From Vreelandella neptunia (GTDB lineage Bacteria > Pseudomonadota > Gammaproteobacteria > Pseudomonadales > Halomonadaceae), in the NCBI RefSeq assembly GCF_034479615.1, contig NZ_CP140255.1, positions 1,054,001 to 1,118,000 on the forward strand: a stretch of DNA of 64,000 nt, given 5' to 3'. The position numbers were made by a program, and so were the translations under genes. The notes beneath the pieces are model-generated. The model saw only the letters and a list, made by a program, of their open reading frames with translations. It did not search any database and was not told the origin of the DNA. Shown piece by piece: positions 42,345 to 50,007 of the stretch (its first letter is position 1; the number at the start of each line of letters is the position of its first letter).

Positions 42345-43952
42345 ATGAGTCGATTATTACTAATGCTGCTAACGCTGAATCTATTACTCATCGCGCCGCT
42401 CTGGTGGCGTTATGGTGAGATCAGCTCATATTTGCTTGCCTGGGAAGCGCTCATCATGGCGCCACTTATGCTGCTGCTTCCTGTCGGCCAGGCGCGCCGC
42501 ATAGTGTCAGTCGTGTTCGTCAGTTGGGTCGTGTTGGCAACCGCTGCAAATCTAGGCACTGCCGCCACCCAAATGGCCTTTGCACGGCCACTCAATCTCT
42601 ATCTTGATGTGCCTTTGCTGCGCTCAATTTATCATTTGCTAGTAGGTAATGTAGGCCAACTATTGGCAGTTTGCGCAATGCTACTGGGGGGAGCCTTGCT
42701 GATCGCCATCACCCTGGTTTTGGCACGCCTGCTGATGCCTCCCGTTGCCTACTCAGTTAAGCGCCTGCCTGGCGCGGTCGCGTTAACGTTGCTGGTCACT
42801 GCCACTACCGGTGCGGTGCTTGAGCTCAATGGTGTGCGGGTAATGGATAGCGCCCGCTTGCCGATGGTGAACACCACGCGTTTTCAGTGGCAGCAAATTA
42901 CCGATACCCACGCCGCCCGCCTCGCTTTTACTGCACAGCTGGAGGCCGCACCAATGGAAGCCCGGCCATTACCGGGACTGGTGGGGCGCAATGTACTGCT
43001 CACCTTTATTGAGTCCTACGGTATCTCTGCGCTGAAAAAACCACGTTATTCCGACGTTCTTCTGCCTACGCTAGCCGAAATGCAGCAGCGGCTGGGTGAG
43101 CATGACCTCCACGTGGTCTCTGGCATGTTGGCCTCACCCATTCGCGGTGGGCAGTCATGGTTAGCCCACGCGACAGCCCTCAGTGGCCGCTGGATCGACA
43201 ATCAGCTGTGGTATCAGCTGATGCTAGATAGCGGCCACTCCACTTTGATCGATGATTTTGGTGCTACTGGTCAGCGCACCCTTAGTGTCATGCCCGCCAT
43301 TACCCTGGCGTGGCCGGAAGGGGAGGCCTACGGTTTTGGTGAAATTGCCGCAGCGAAAGATATCGCCTACGCCGGGCCTGCTCTCAACTGGGTAACCATG
43401 CCGGATCAATTCACTCTCGATTACACCCAGCGCTACTTGCTAGGTGAGACACCGGTGTTTGCCCAATTGGCACTGATCTCCAGTCATGCCCCATGGACGC
43501 CGATTCTGCCGGTATTGGATGATTGGTCATCCATTGGCGATGGGCGTATTTTTGCCCCTTGGGAGGATGCAGGTGACCCACCAGAAGTGTTGTGGCAGGA
43601 CATTGAGCGCATTCGTGATCACTATGCCTGGTCGGTGGACTACGCTGTGAAAGTCACCGGCCGCTGGGCCGAACGCGTCGTGGATGACAATACCCTGATG
43701 ATAGTGCTGGGTGACCATCAAGCCGCGCCGTTGATTACCGGCGACGATGCTAGCGCGGTAGTGCCGGTGCATATTATTAGTGGCGACCCTGAGCTATTGA
43801 CGCCCTTTATAAAGCGTGGCTTTGTTTCCGGGACGTTGCCTAGGCTCGAAAATGTGAGCCACGCACCAAGAATGAGCCAGTTACGCCACTGGCTGCAGGC
43901 CGATTTTGGAGTATTCGCGGTGGATGCAGCCGCTGATGTGCAACAGGAATGA
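42345..43952 (+). CDS. Sulfatase/LtaS-type membrane protein (alkaline phosphatase superfamily)
   Basis: 535 residues. Four to five N-terminal helices (residues 1-150) are followed by a periplasmic domain of the alkaline-phosphatase superfamily. LLTFIESYGISALKK holds the first metal-binding Glu, and MIVLGDHQAAPL carries the second Asp-His metal pair. Family members transfer phospho-alcohols such as phosphoglycerol or phosphoethanolamine, or cut sulfate esters. OpgB and LtaS are relatives. Divergent from opgG, it could decorate the glucan. It is followed by the ManC gene after 70 bases. Confidence 0.8.
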   Translation: MSRLLLMLLTLNLLLIAPLWWRYGEISSYLLAWEALIMAPLMLLLPVGQARRIVSVVFVSWVVLATAANLGTAATQMAFARPLNLYLDVPLLRSIYHLLVGNVGQLLAVCAMLLGGALLIAITLVLARLLMPPVAYSVKRLPGAVALTLLVTATTGAVLELNGVRVMDSARLPMVNTTRFQWQQITDTHAARLAFTAQLEAAPMEARPLPGLVGRNVLLTFIESYGISALKKPRYSDVLLPTLAEMQQRLGEHDLHVVSGMLASPIRGGQSWLAHATALSGRWIDNQLWYQLMLDSGHSTLIDDFGATGQRTLSVMPAITLAWPEGEAYGFGEIAAAKDIAYAGPALNWVTMPDQFTLDYTQRYLLGETPVFAQLALISSHAPWTPILPVLDDWSSIGDGRIFAPWEDAGDPPEVLWQDIERIRDHYAWSVDYAVKVTGRWAERVVDDNTLMIVLGDHQAAPLITGDDASAVVPVHIISGDPELLTPFIKRGFVSGTLPRLENVSHAPRMSQLRHWLQADFGVFAVDAAADVQQE

Positions 43953-44022
43953 TCGCTGGGGTAGGAGGTTCCTCTGATGTACGGCCAGTCACCGTTTCAA
44001 AGACAATGACAAGGACGCAGCA

Positions 44023-45432
44023 ATGATTCAGCCAGTGATTTTAAGCGGGGGCAGCGGCACGCGGCTGTGGCCGCTTTCCCGCGAGCAGATGCCTAAACAG
44101 TTTTTGCGCTTAACCTCCTCCCAGAGTCTGCTTCAGCAAACCCTAAGTCGTCTAACCGGGTTAACCGACACCGTGCCAATGCTGATGGGCCATCACAGCC
44201 ACCGCTTTTTAATGGCTGAACAGCTACGCGAAATGGATCACGCAGCCACCCTGGTACTTGAGCCTGAAGGCCGCAATACTGCTCCGGCGATTGCTTGTGC
44301 TGCGCTGTTGGCGCGCCGTACTGGCGATGACCCGCTACTGCTAGTGCTCCCGGCGGATCATGTAATTGGCGATATTCAGGCGTTTCAGCGTAGCGTTTCA
44401 CTCGCCGTGCCGTTAGCCGAAATGGGTTACCTGGTAACCTTTGGCGTTGTGCCCACACAGCCTGAAACGGGTTACGGCTACATTGCTTGCGGCGAGCCGT
44501 TGGAAGGTGGCCATCATCTCGCGGCCTTTATTGAAAAGCCTGATGCCAAACGTGCGGCTGAGTTAGTCGATAGCGGCGATTACTTATGGAACAGCGGCAT
44601 GTTTCTCCTTCGTGCTTCAAACTACTTAGAGCAGCTAAAACGGCTCCAGCCGAATATGCTGAAAGCCTGTGAAGAGGCGGTCAGCAGTGCGCATCGTGAC
44701 CTGGATTTTCTACGCTTGGGTGAAGCGGCTTTTCGCCGCTGCCCTGCCGACTCCATCGACTACGCGGTGATGGAGCGCTGTGAGCACGCCGCGGTAGTGT
44801 CATTAGATGCCGCGTGGAGTGATATCGGCAGTTTTGACTCACTGTGGTCTGCCCTGGATACGGATGCAGCGGGAAATAGTGCCAAAGGCGATACCTGGCT
44901 AACCGATACGCAGGATTCGCTGATAATCGCCGAACACCGTTTGGTAGCCACCTTGGGTGTTAAAGACATCATCGTGGTGGAGACATCGGACAGCGTGCTG
45001 GTGGCTCATCGGGATAACGCGCAGCAGGTTAAGCAACTAGTTGCTGAGCTTATTAAAATGGAGCGCAGCGAGCCGCACTCAGCGCCACTTGTACACCGCC
45101 CCTGGGGCAGCTTCCAAGCCATGGATCACGGCGAGCGCTATCAGGTTAAGCACATTACCGTTAAGCCCGGCGGGCGGTTATCGCTACAGCGCCATCACCA
45201 TCGCGCTGAACACTGGGTAGTGGTGAGTGGCACGGCCCAAGTCACTATCGGTGACCACAGCTTTTTAGTGACTGAAAACCAGTCCACTTACATTCCTATT
45301 GGGGCACTACACCGACTGGAAAACACCGGTAAAATACCTCTTGAATTGATCGAAGTGCAGTCTGGCAGTTATTTGGGCGAAGACGATATCGAGCGTTTAG
45401 ATGATGTTTACGACCGTGATAACGATGAGTGA
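44023..45432 (+). CDS. Mannose-1-phosphate guanylyltransferase/mannose-6-phosphate isomerase
   Basis: 469 residues, the bifunctional type (ManC/CpsB/AlgA). The N-terminal nucleotidyltransferase starts IQPVILSGGSGTRLWPLSREQMPKQF, with FIEKPDAKRA and LWNSGMFL further on. A C-terminal cupin isomerase domain has YQVKHITVKPGGRLSLQRHHHRAEHW. It makes GDP-mannose for exopolysaccharide or glycolipid synthesis, and could supply sugar to the GT4-type enzyme of the neighbouring cluster. Which cpsB/manC copy it is cannot be told from this sequence. Confidence 0.92.
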   Translation: MIQPVILSGGSGTRLWPLSREQMPKQFLRLTSSQSLLQQTLSRLTGLTDTVPMLMGHHSHRFLMAEQLREMDHAATLVLEPEGRNTAPAIACAALLARRTGDDPLLLVLPADHVIGDIQAFQRSVSLAVPLAEMGYLVTFGVVPTQPETGYGYIACGEPLEGGHHLAAFIEKPDAKRAAELVDSGDYLWNSGMFLLRASNYLEQLKRLQPNMLKACEEAVSSAHRDLDFLRLGEAAFRRCPADSIDYAVMERCEHAAVVSLDAAWSDIGSFDSLWSALDTDAAGNSAKGDTWLTDTQDSLIIAEHRLVATLGVKDIIVVETSDSVLVAHRDNAQQVKQLVAELIKMERSEPHSAPLVHRPWGSFQAMDHGERYQVKHITVKPGGRLSLQRHHHRAEHWVVVSGTAQVTIGDHSFLVTENQSTYIPIGALHRLENTGKIPLELIEVQSGSYLGEDDIERLDDVYDRDNDE

Positions 45433-45452
45433 AGAACGGAATCAGTCGCAGT

Positions 45453-45803
45453 TTACCAAAGCCAGCTATTCGGGCGTGCCGGTGTTAACCCTTTGCGAAC
45501 ATCGACCCAGCCGAGCACGCAGCGCACGCCTAGCCATACCGCTAGCAGCGGCCAGAGCAGGGTGCCAACTATCACAATACTGAGTAAAAAAGCGATGCAC
45601 GCATACAGCGTGCCGATCCAAAAGGTGCGTATCAGGTAACGATAGTGCTGCTGCAACCAGGGTGCCGCTTCTTTTCGATAAACATAGGCGATGATTACGC
45701 CAATCAGCAGGGTGATATTGGCTGTGACGATACCTGCTAGGTAGAGCGCGTAAATAATCTGTGGCGCGAGTATGTCATCGTGGGGTACAGGGGGTTGTGT
45801 CAT
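45453..45803 (-). CDS. DUF4870-like small membrane protein, copy 1
   Basis: A 116-residue protein with three to four helices and the pattern YALYLAGIVTANITLLIGVIIAYVYR, then HYRYLIRTFWIGTLYA. It is a close paralogue of the 128-residue protein at 46761-47147. The two genes flank the acyltransferase gene on the same strand. Function unknown. Confidence 0.82.
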   Translation of the reverse strand: MTQPPVPHDDILAPQIIYALYLAGIVTANITLLIGVIIAYVYRKEAAPWLQQHYRYLIRTFWIGTLYACIAFLLSIVIVGTLLWPLLAVWLGVRCVLGWVDVRKGLTPARPNSWLW

Positions 45804-45822
45804 CAGTGCTCTCTTTTTCAGC

Positions 45823-46758
45823 CTAATAAAGACGATAGTCGCGGAAATTGGCTAGATTTTGCTGCTCCTGCACTACTTTACGGTAGCGTTTGTACTCCCA
45901 CTGATACTGTGCCGGTTCCAAGGCAATCGCGCTCTCGACGCTGGCATTGACACCAGTGGCAGACTGCACATCATCGTCGCTACAGACCCGTTCGTCGGCA
46001 TCAAGAAAATGGATCTCAAACCCTTTACCAGGAATACGTAGCGCGACGCCGGTAACTACCCGCGCCTGAGTCCGGGCGACCAGTTTCGGCAGCAGGGTGG
46101 CGGTGTAGGCCTCGCGACCAAAGAAGGGCGCAAAAACGCCGCTGCCCCAGTCGGGCTCCTGATCAGGAAGTATGCCAATCGCTTCACAGCGTTTAAGCGC
46201 TTTAAGCAGCGCCGCCACACCGCGGGGGTTGGTGGGAACCAAACTTGCCCCCATACGCTCGCGGCCATGACGAATCACTGGATCGAGAGCGGTGATTTTG
46301 GGGGGCTCGTACATGGCGGTGAAAGGGAAATGGCTTGATAGCCAAAAATTAAGCACCTCCCAGTTGCCGAAGTGCGGGGCAAGTACAATCACGCCGCGGC
46401 CTTCTGCGCGGGCATTATCGAGCTTGTCGCGACCATGCACCGCTAAAATGCTGGCTTCTACTCTATTAGGTTCCGCCATCCAGGCGTGGCCCAGTTCCAG
46501 CATCGTAGCCGTTGAGTGGCGTAAACTTAATTGACCAAGGGATTTACGTTCCGCAATGGAGAGGTTTGGGAAAACAACCGCTAAGTTACGATCGGTTACC
46601 CAGCGCTCACGCTTATTAAAGCGGTAAACCAGGGGGCCGAGCGCCGAAGCAAAATGCCAGAGACGCGCAAGCGGCCAGCGTGATAGCTGACGCCACAGCC
46701 AACTGATTGCCCTGGCTTTGGAAAAACGCCTAGCGTTATTAGCCCCCTGTGGTGTCAT
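45823..46758 (-). CDS. Lysophospholipid/lauroyl acyltransferase (LpxL/HtrB family)
   Basis: 311 residues. The N-terminal helix and the family motif HFGNWE (H-x4-E) in VIVLAPHFGNWEVLNFW are present, with MYEPPKI, RMGASLVPT and ILPDQEPDWGSGVFAPFFG typical of late acyltransferases of lipid A. It probably transfers a fatty acyl chain at the inner membrane. I start it at the ATG two bases after the stop of the preceding DUF4870-like gene; a TTG start at 46773 would overlap that gene. The frame between two paralogous small membrane proteins suggests an operon. Confidence 0.9.
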   Translation of the reverse strand: MTPQGANNARRFSKARAISWLWRQLSRWPLARLWHFASALGPLVYRFNKRERWVTDRNLAVVFPNLSIAERKSLGQLSLRHSTATMLELGHAWMAEPNRVEASILAVHGRDKLDNARAEGRGVIVLAPHFGNWEVLNFWLSSHFPFTAMYEPPKITALDPVIRHGRERMGASLVPTNPRGVAALLKALKRCEAIGILPDQEPDWGSGVFAPFFGREAYTATLLPKLVARTQARVVTGVALRIPGKGFEIHFLDADERVCSDDDVQSATGVNASVESAIALEPAQYQWEYKRYRKVVQEQQNLANFRDYRLY

Positions 46759-46760
46759 CG

Positions 46761-47147
46761 TTAAATCAACCAAGTGTCTACATTGGAAGGTGCGCGCTTC
46801 TCTTGCAGCCCTTTGAAACCTTTAACACAGCGAATAATGAACCACACGGCTAGCGCCAGCAAAAGTGGGAAACCGATCACTGCAAAGAGCAATATCGAGA
46901 AAATAATGCCGTACGCCAATCCTATCCAGAAGGTGCGGATCTGGTAGCGGTAGTGCTCGTCCAGCCACGTAGGGCCTTTGCCCTTATAGACATAGGCAAT
47001 GACCACACCAATAATCGAGGTGAAACCAAGTATAAAACTTGCTAGATAGAGGGCATAAATAACCATTGCCATGGTTGTGTCGGGCTGGGAGCTCTGCTCT
47101 CCGTTGATGACTTGGCCGTCGAGTGGGGATTCATCGTTATCAAGCAT
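46761..47147 (-). CDS. DUF4870-like small membrane protein, copy 2
   Basis: A 128-residue protein with an acidic, Ser-rich N-terminus and three to four helices (YALYLASFILGFTSIIGVVIAYVY, YQIRTFWIGLAYGIIFSILLF). A paralogue of the gene at 45453-45803, with the same YALYLA and RYxIRTFWIG segments. It lies 2 bases upstream of the acyltransferase gene. Possibly a stabiliser or regulator of the acyltransferase; that is inference. Confidence 0.83.
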   Translation of the reverse strand: MLDNDESPLDGQVINGEQSSQPDTTMAMVIYALYLASFILGFTSIIGVVIAYVYKGKGPTWLDEHYRYQIRTFWIGLAYGIIFSILLFAVIGFPLLLALAVWFIIRCVKGFKGLQEKRAPSNVDTWLI

Positions 47148-47260
47148 AACGTTTCCTTTCGATCAATCTGTATATGTGCTGAAGTGGGTGATGATGCTTG
47201 GCATATCAGTGAGTGCAATTTAAGCGCGATATATAATACCTGGATTCACTAGACTTAGCA

Positions 47261-47644
47261 TTAACGCGAAGAGGGGCGGCAAATCTCTAGCAGGTTGCCG
47301 TCCGGGTCACGCAGGTAGATGGATTCAATCGGGCCATTGGCGCCTTGGCGAGCCACGGGGCCTAGCTCTACGTCAATCGCTAGTGCGTCTAAATGCTGCT
47401 TGAACTCATCCAGCGGCAGCTGGCAGCGCAGGCATAAATCCAGACTGCCAGGGGTGGGTGTGGCTGAAATGGGGGCAATGTCGGTATCGGTTTGATGTAG
47501 GCGAAGCGCCGTATCACCGAGCATTAGATCGACCCGCTGGGCATCGCGATAGCGCACGTCTAAGCCTAAAACCCGCGAGTAAAAATCAACTGCGCGACCC
47601 ATGTCGGTCACTGTTACAACAAGATGATCTAGACCTGATAGCAT
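47261..47644 (-). CDS. VOC family protein (glyoxalase/dioxygenase fold)
   Basis: 127 residues. One VOC module: LDHLVVTVTDMGRAVDFYSRVLG at the start and YLRDPDGNLLEICRPS at the end, with the metal-binding His and Glu of such proteins at H7 and near E121. Substrate unknown. The in-frame ORF to 47719 is too long; the ATG at 47644, after AAGGAAAG, gives the canonical start MLSGLDHLVV. It is divergent from the methyltransferase gene beginning at 47685, with only 40 bases between starts, so the two promoters must overlap. Confidence 0.88.
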   Translation of the reverse strand: MLSGLDHLVVTVTDMGRAVDFYSRVLGLDVRYRDAQRVDLMLGDTALRLHQTDTDIAPISATPTPGSLDLCLRCQLPLDEFKQHLDALAIDVELGPVARQGANGPIESIYLRDPDGNLLEICRPSSR

Positions 47645-47684
47645 GTCACTTTCCTTAATACGTAACGATAAGCCAGAGAATACG

Positions 47685-48329
47685 ATGATGCGCCGCTGTC
47701 CGCTCTGCGCGGAATCCACTACTGCGCTCTACCACCGGGATCGGCGTCGTGACTACTACCAGTGTGCCACGTGCAAGCTGGTATTTGTCCCCCCCGAGCA
47801 GCATTTAAGCCCTGCTGCAGAAAAGGCCGAATATGATAAACATCAAAACTCGCCGCATGATACGGGATACCGGCGCTTTTTAGGGCGTTTATTTACCCCG
47901 CTGTTAGCTAAGCTCGAACTCAGCGCCCGCGGTCTTGATTTTGGTTCAGGGCCAGGGCCAACGCTGTCGGTGATGTTCGCAGAGCAGGGGCACCCGATGG
48001 CTATTTACGACCTTTTTTACGCCCCCGATGCCTCAGTTTTGACACAAATATATGATTTTATCACCGCCACAGAAGTTGTTGAGCACTTGGCGCAGCCTGG
48101 TAAGGTGCTTACGCAGTTGGCGGCTCAGCTCGCGCCAGGTGGTTATCTGGGCTTAATGACCAAACGCGTCACTTCGCCTCAGGCTTTTGCCCGCTGGCAC
48201 TATATTAGCGACCCCACGCATATCAGCTTTTTTAGTGAGGAGACCTTCCGTTGGTGGGCGCAAAAGAATAGTTTAGTAGTGGAATTTCCTGGGCCAGACA
48301 CGGTTATTCTACACAAAACGCTAACGTGA
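47685..48329 (+). CDS. Class I SAM methyltransferase with N-terminal zinc ribbon
   Basis: 214 residues. An N-terminal CPLC...CATC zinc ribbon (residues 5-33) is followed by a methyltransferase fold with LDFGSGPGPTLSVM near residue 100 and ATEVVEHLAQP, then LAPGGYLGLMTK. It resembles small zinc-ribbon methyltransferases of unknown target. Divergent from the VOC gene. An earlier in-frame start at 47643 exists but would overlap the VOC start. The end carries an inverted repeat, CTAACG/CGTTAG, at 48321-48326 and 48340-48345. Confidence 0.85.
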   Translation: MMRRCPLCAESTTALYHRDRRRDYYQCATCKLVFVPPEQHLSPAAEKAEYDKHQNSPHDTGYRRFLGRLFTPLLAKLELSARGLDFGSGPGPTLSVMFAEQGHPMAIYDLFYAPDASVLTQIYDFITATEVVEHLAQPGKVLTQLAAQLAPGGYLGLMTKRVTSPQAFARWHYISDPTHISFFSEETFRWWAQKNSLVVEFPGPDTVILHKTLT

Positions 48330-48352
48330 ATAATTGTAACGTTAGAAAAGCA

Positions 48353-48380
48353 TTGACTTTGCCCCCTTTGGGGCAATAAT
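48353..48380 (+). promoter_or_regulatory. Sigma-70 promoter with an operator-like palindrome in the spacer
   Basis: TTGACT at 48353-48358 and AATAAT at 48375-48380 are 16 bases apart, upstream of the MFS gene. The spacer and edge bases form the palindrome TTGCCCC-CTTT-GGGGCAA (48359-48376). A repressor or activator could bind between the two boxes. Regulator unknown. Confidence 0.55.
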
Positions 48381-48509
48381 TGCGCGCCGCTATCCCGGCC
48401 TGACTCGATGTGCCAGGTGAGATGACGGTTCCTGTGGAAGCGCTTAGTAGCGTTTTCACGCCTGTTTTCAGTCTTTTGTTTCACCACTTTTAGGCAAGAC
48501 GAGGTTTTC

Positions 48510-49883
48510 ATGTCGCGGCAACTGCTAGCCATGGCGCTGGCGCCCCTGTTAGGGCTCTTCATTCTCGGGATTGGCAACGGTTTTCTTGCCACCTTAATTA
48601 CCGTGCGCTTGGATGCTGCCGGTGAGTCGGCCACGGTCATCGGTATTGTCTCGTCGGCTTACTTTATCGGTTTAGCGTTGGGCGCAATGGTGAATGACCG
48701 CCTGTTGCTGCGCATTGGCCATATTCGCGCTTACGGCAGTTTTGCCTCATTAGTGGCCGTCACGGTGCTGCTGCAAGGCTTGTTCTTCGACCCCTGGGCC
48801 TGGTTTGTACTGCGCCTTATCGGCGGCTGGGCCACGGTAGGGGTTTATCTGGTTATCGAAAGCTGGCTGCTCACGTCAGGCGACCAGAAGGTTCGCGGCC
48901 GCCTGCTGGCGCTTTACATGATTTCGCTTTACGCCGCCGGCGTCTTGGGCCAACTGCTGCTGGGTGTGACCAACGCCATGGGCGTCACTGCGCCTTTTAT
49001 GGTGATTGGGCTACTGGCCTCGCTCTCTGTTCTGCCTATGGCGATGATTCCCCGGGTATCACCGATTATGGAGCACGCCGAACCGCTTCCCCCCCATCGT
49101 CTGATCACCCTGACGCCCACCGGCGTGATGGGTAGTTTAGGCTCTGGGATGGTGGTAGCCGCAGCGTATACGCTGCTGCCGCTCTATTTACAGCGCATTG
49201 GTATGAGTGTCAGCCAGGTGGGGCAGATGATGGCGGTGGTGATTATGGGCGCGATGCTGCTGCAGTATCCGATTGGCCGTTGGTCTGATCGCCACGACCG
49301 TCAAATGGTGCTGATCGGTATTAGCGGTTTCTGTGTACTGATCTCTGCGGCGATGCTCTGGCTGCCGCTCTCGACGCCGCTATTGGCGCTGCTGTTGTTC
49401 TTTCTTGGCGGTGGGGTATTTGCGCTCTACCCAGTGGCGGTGAGTCACGCCGCTGACCGCGCCCCCGCAGGGGCGCTTGTGCGTATGAGTCAGGGCCTGT
49501 TGCTGATCAACTCGATTGGCGCCACCATCAGCCCGCTAATGATTTCTCCGGTGATGACCGCCATGGGTGATGCGGGTCTGTTCTGGGCTTTCGGCTCACT
49601 CAGTCTATTCTTCTTAATGTTCTTCTCCTGGCGCCGTAGCGTGCGCCCAGCGCCGGTGCCCGTGGCGCCCTTTACACCGACTACGCCCATGACCGCTGCA
49701 GGTGCTGAGCTGGTGGTCACCGAAGAGTTGATTCAGGGGGCGTTGGAACACGAGCATTTGGAGGATCTTTCCGATGCCGTATGGGATGTTGACGCCGCCG
49801 AACCGGTGGTAGGGCCGCCCGCGGAAGATGAGAGCCATATCACTTATTATGATGATGTGGAGCAAGCAAGTAAGCGAAAATAA
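48510..49883 (+). CDS. MFS transporter
   Basis: 457 residues. Twelve hydrophobic helices, a first-half motif around AMVNDRLLLRIGHIRAYGSF corresponding to the MFS loop 2-3, and a second-half loop 8-9 IGRWSDRHDRQMVLIG. A charged Pro/Thr and acidic tail of about 80 residues follows the last helix. It is an inner-membrane carrier of the YcaD/DHA-like type by eye; substrate unknown. A promoter with an unusual palindrome lies 130 bases upstream. Confidence 0.9.
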   Translation: MSRQLLAMALAPLLGLFILGIGNGFLATLITVRLDAAGESATVIGIVSSAYFIGLALGAMVNDRLLLRIGHIRAYGSFASLVAVTVLLQGLFFDPWAWFVLRLIGGWATVGVYLVIESWLLTSGDQKVRGRLLALYMISLYAAGVLGQLLLGVTNAMGVTAPFMVIGLLASLSVLPMAMIPRVSPIMEHAEPLPPHRLITLTPTGVMGSLGSGMVVAAAYTLLPLYLQRIGMSVSQVGQMMAVVIMGAMLLQYPIGRWSDRHDRQMVLIGISGFCVLISAAMLWLPLSTPLLALLLFFLGGGVFALYPVAVSHAADRAPAGALVRMSQGLLLINSIGATISPLMISPVMTAMGDAGLFWAFGSLSLFFLMFFSWRRSVRPAPVPVAPFTPTTPMTAAGAELVVTEELIQGALEHEHLEDLSDAVWDVDAAEPVVGPPAEDESHITYYDDVEQASKRK

Positions 49884-50007
49884 ATACGGGTGAAGACGCT
49901 AAACATAGCGGGTGATACCTTGGGCTAATGGTGTACGTGAGAGAGTATTACTACTATCAAGGGCGTACTTTCAAACAATTGTTTAATTTTTCAGCCCGAG
50001 GTTCGCC

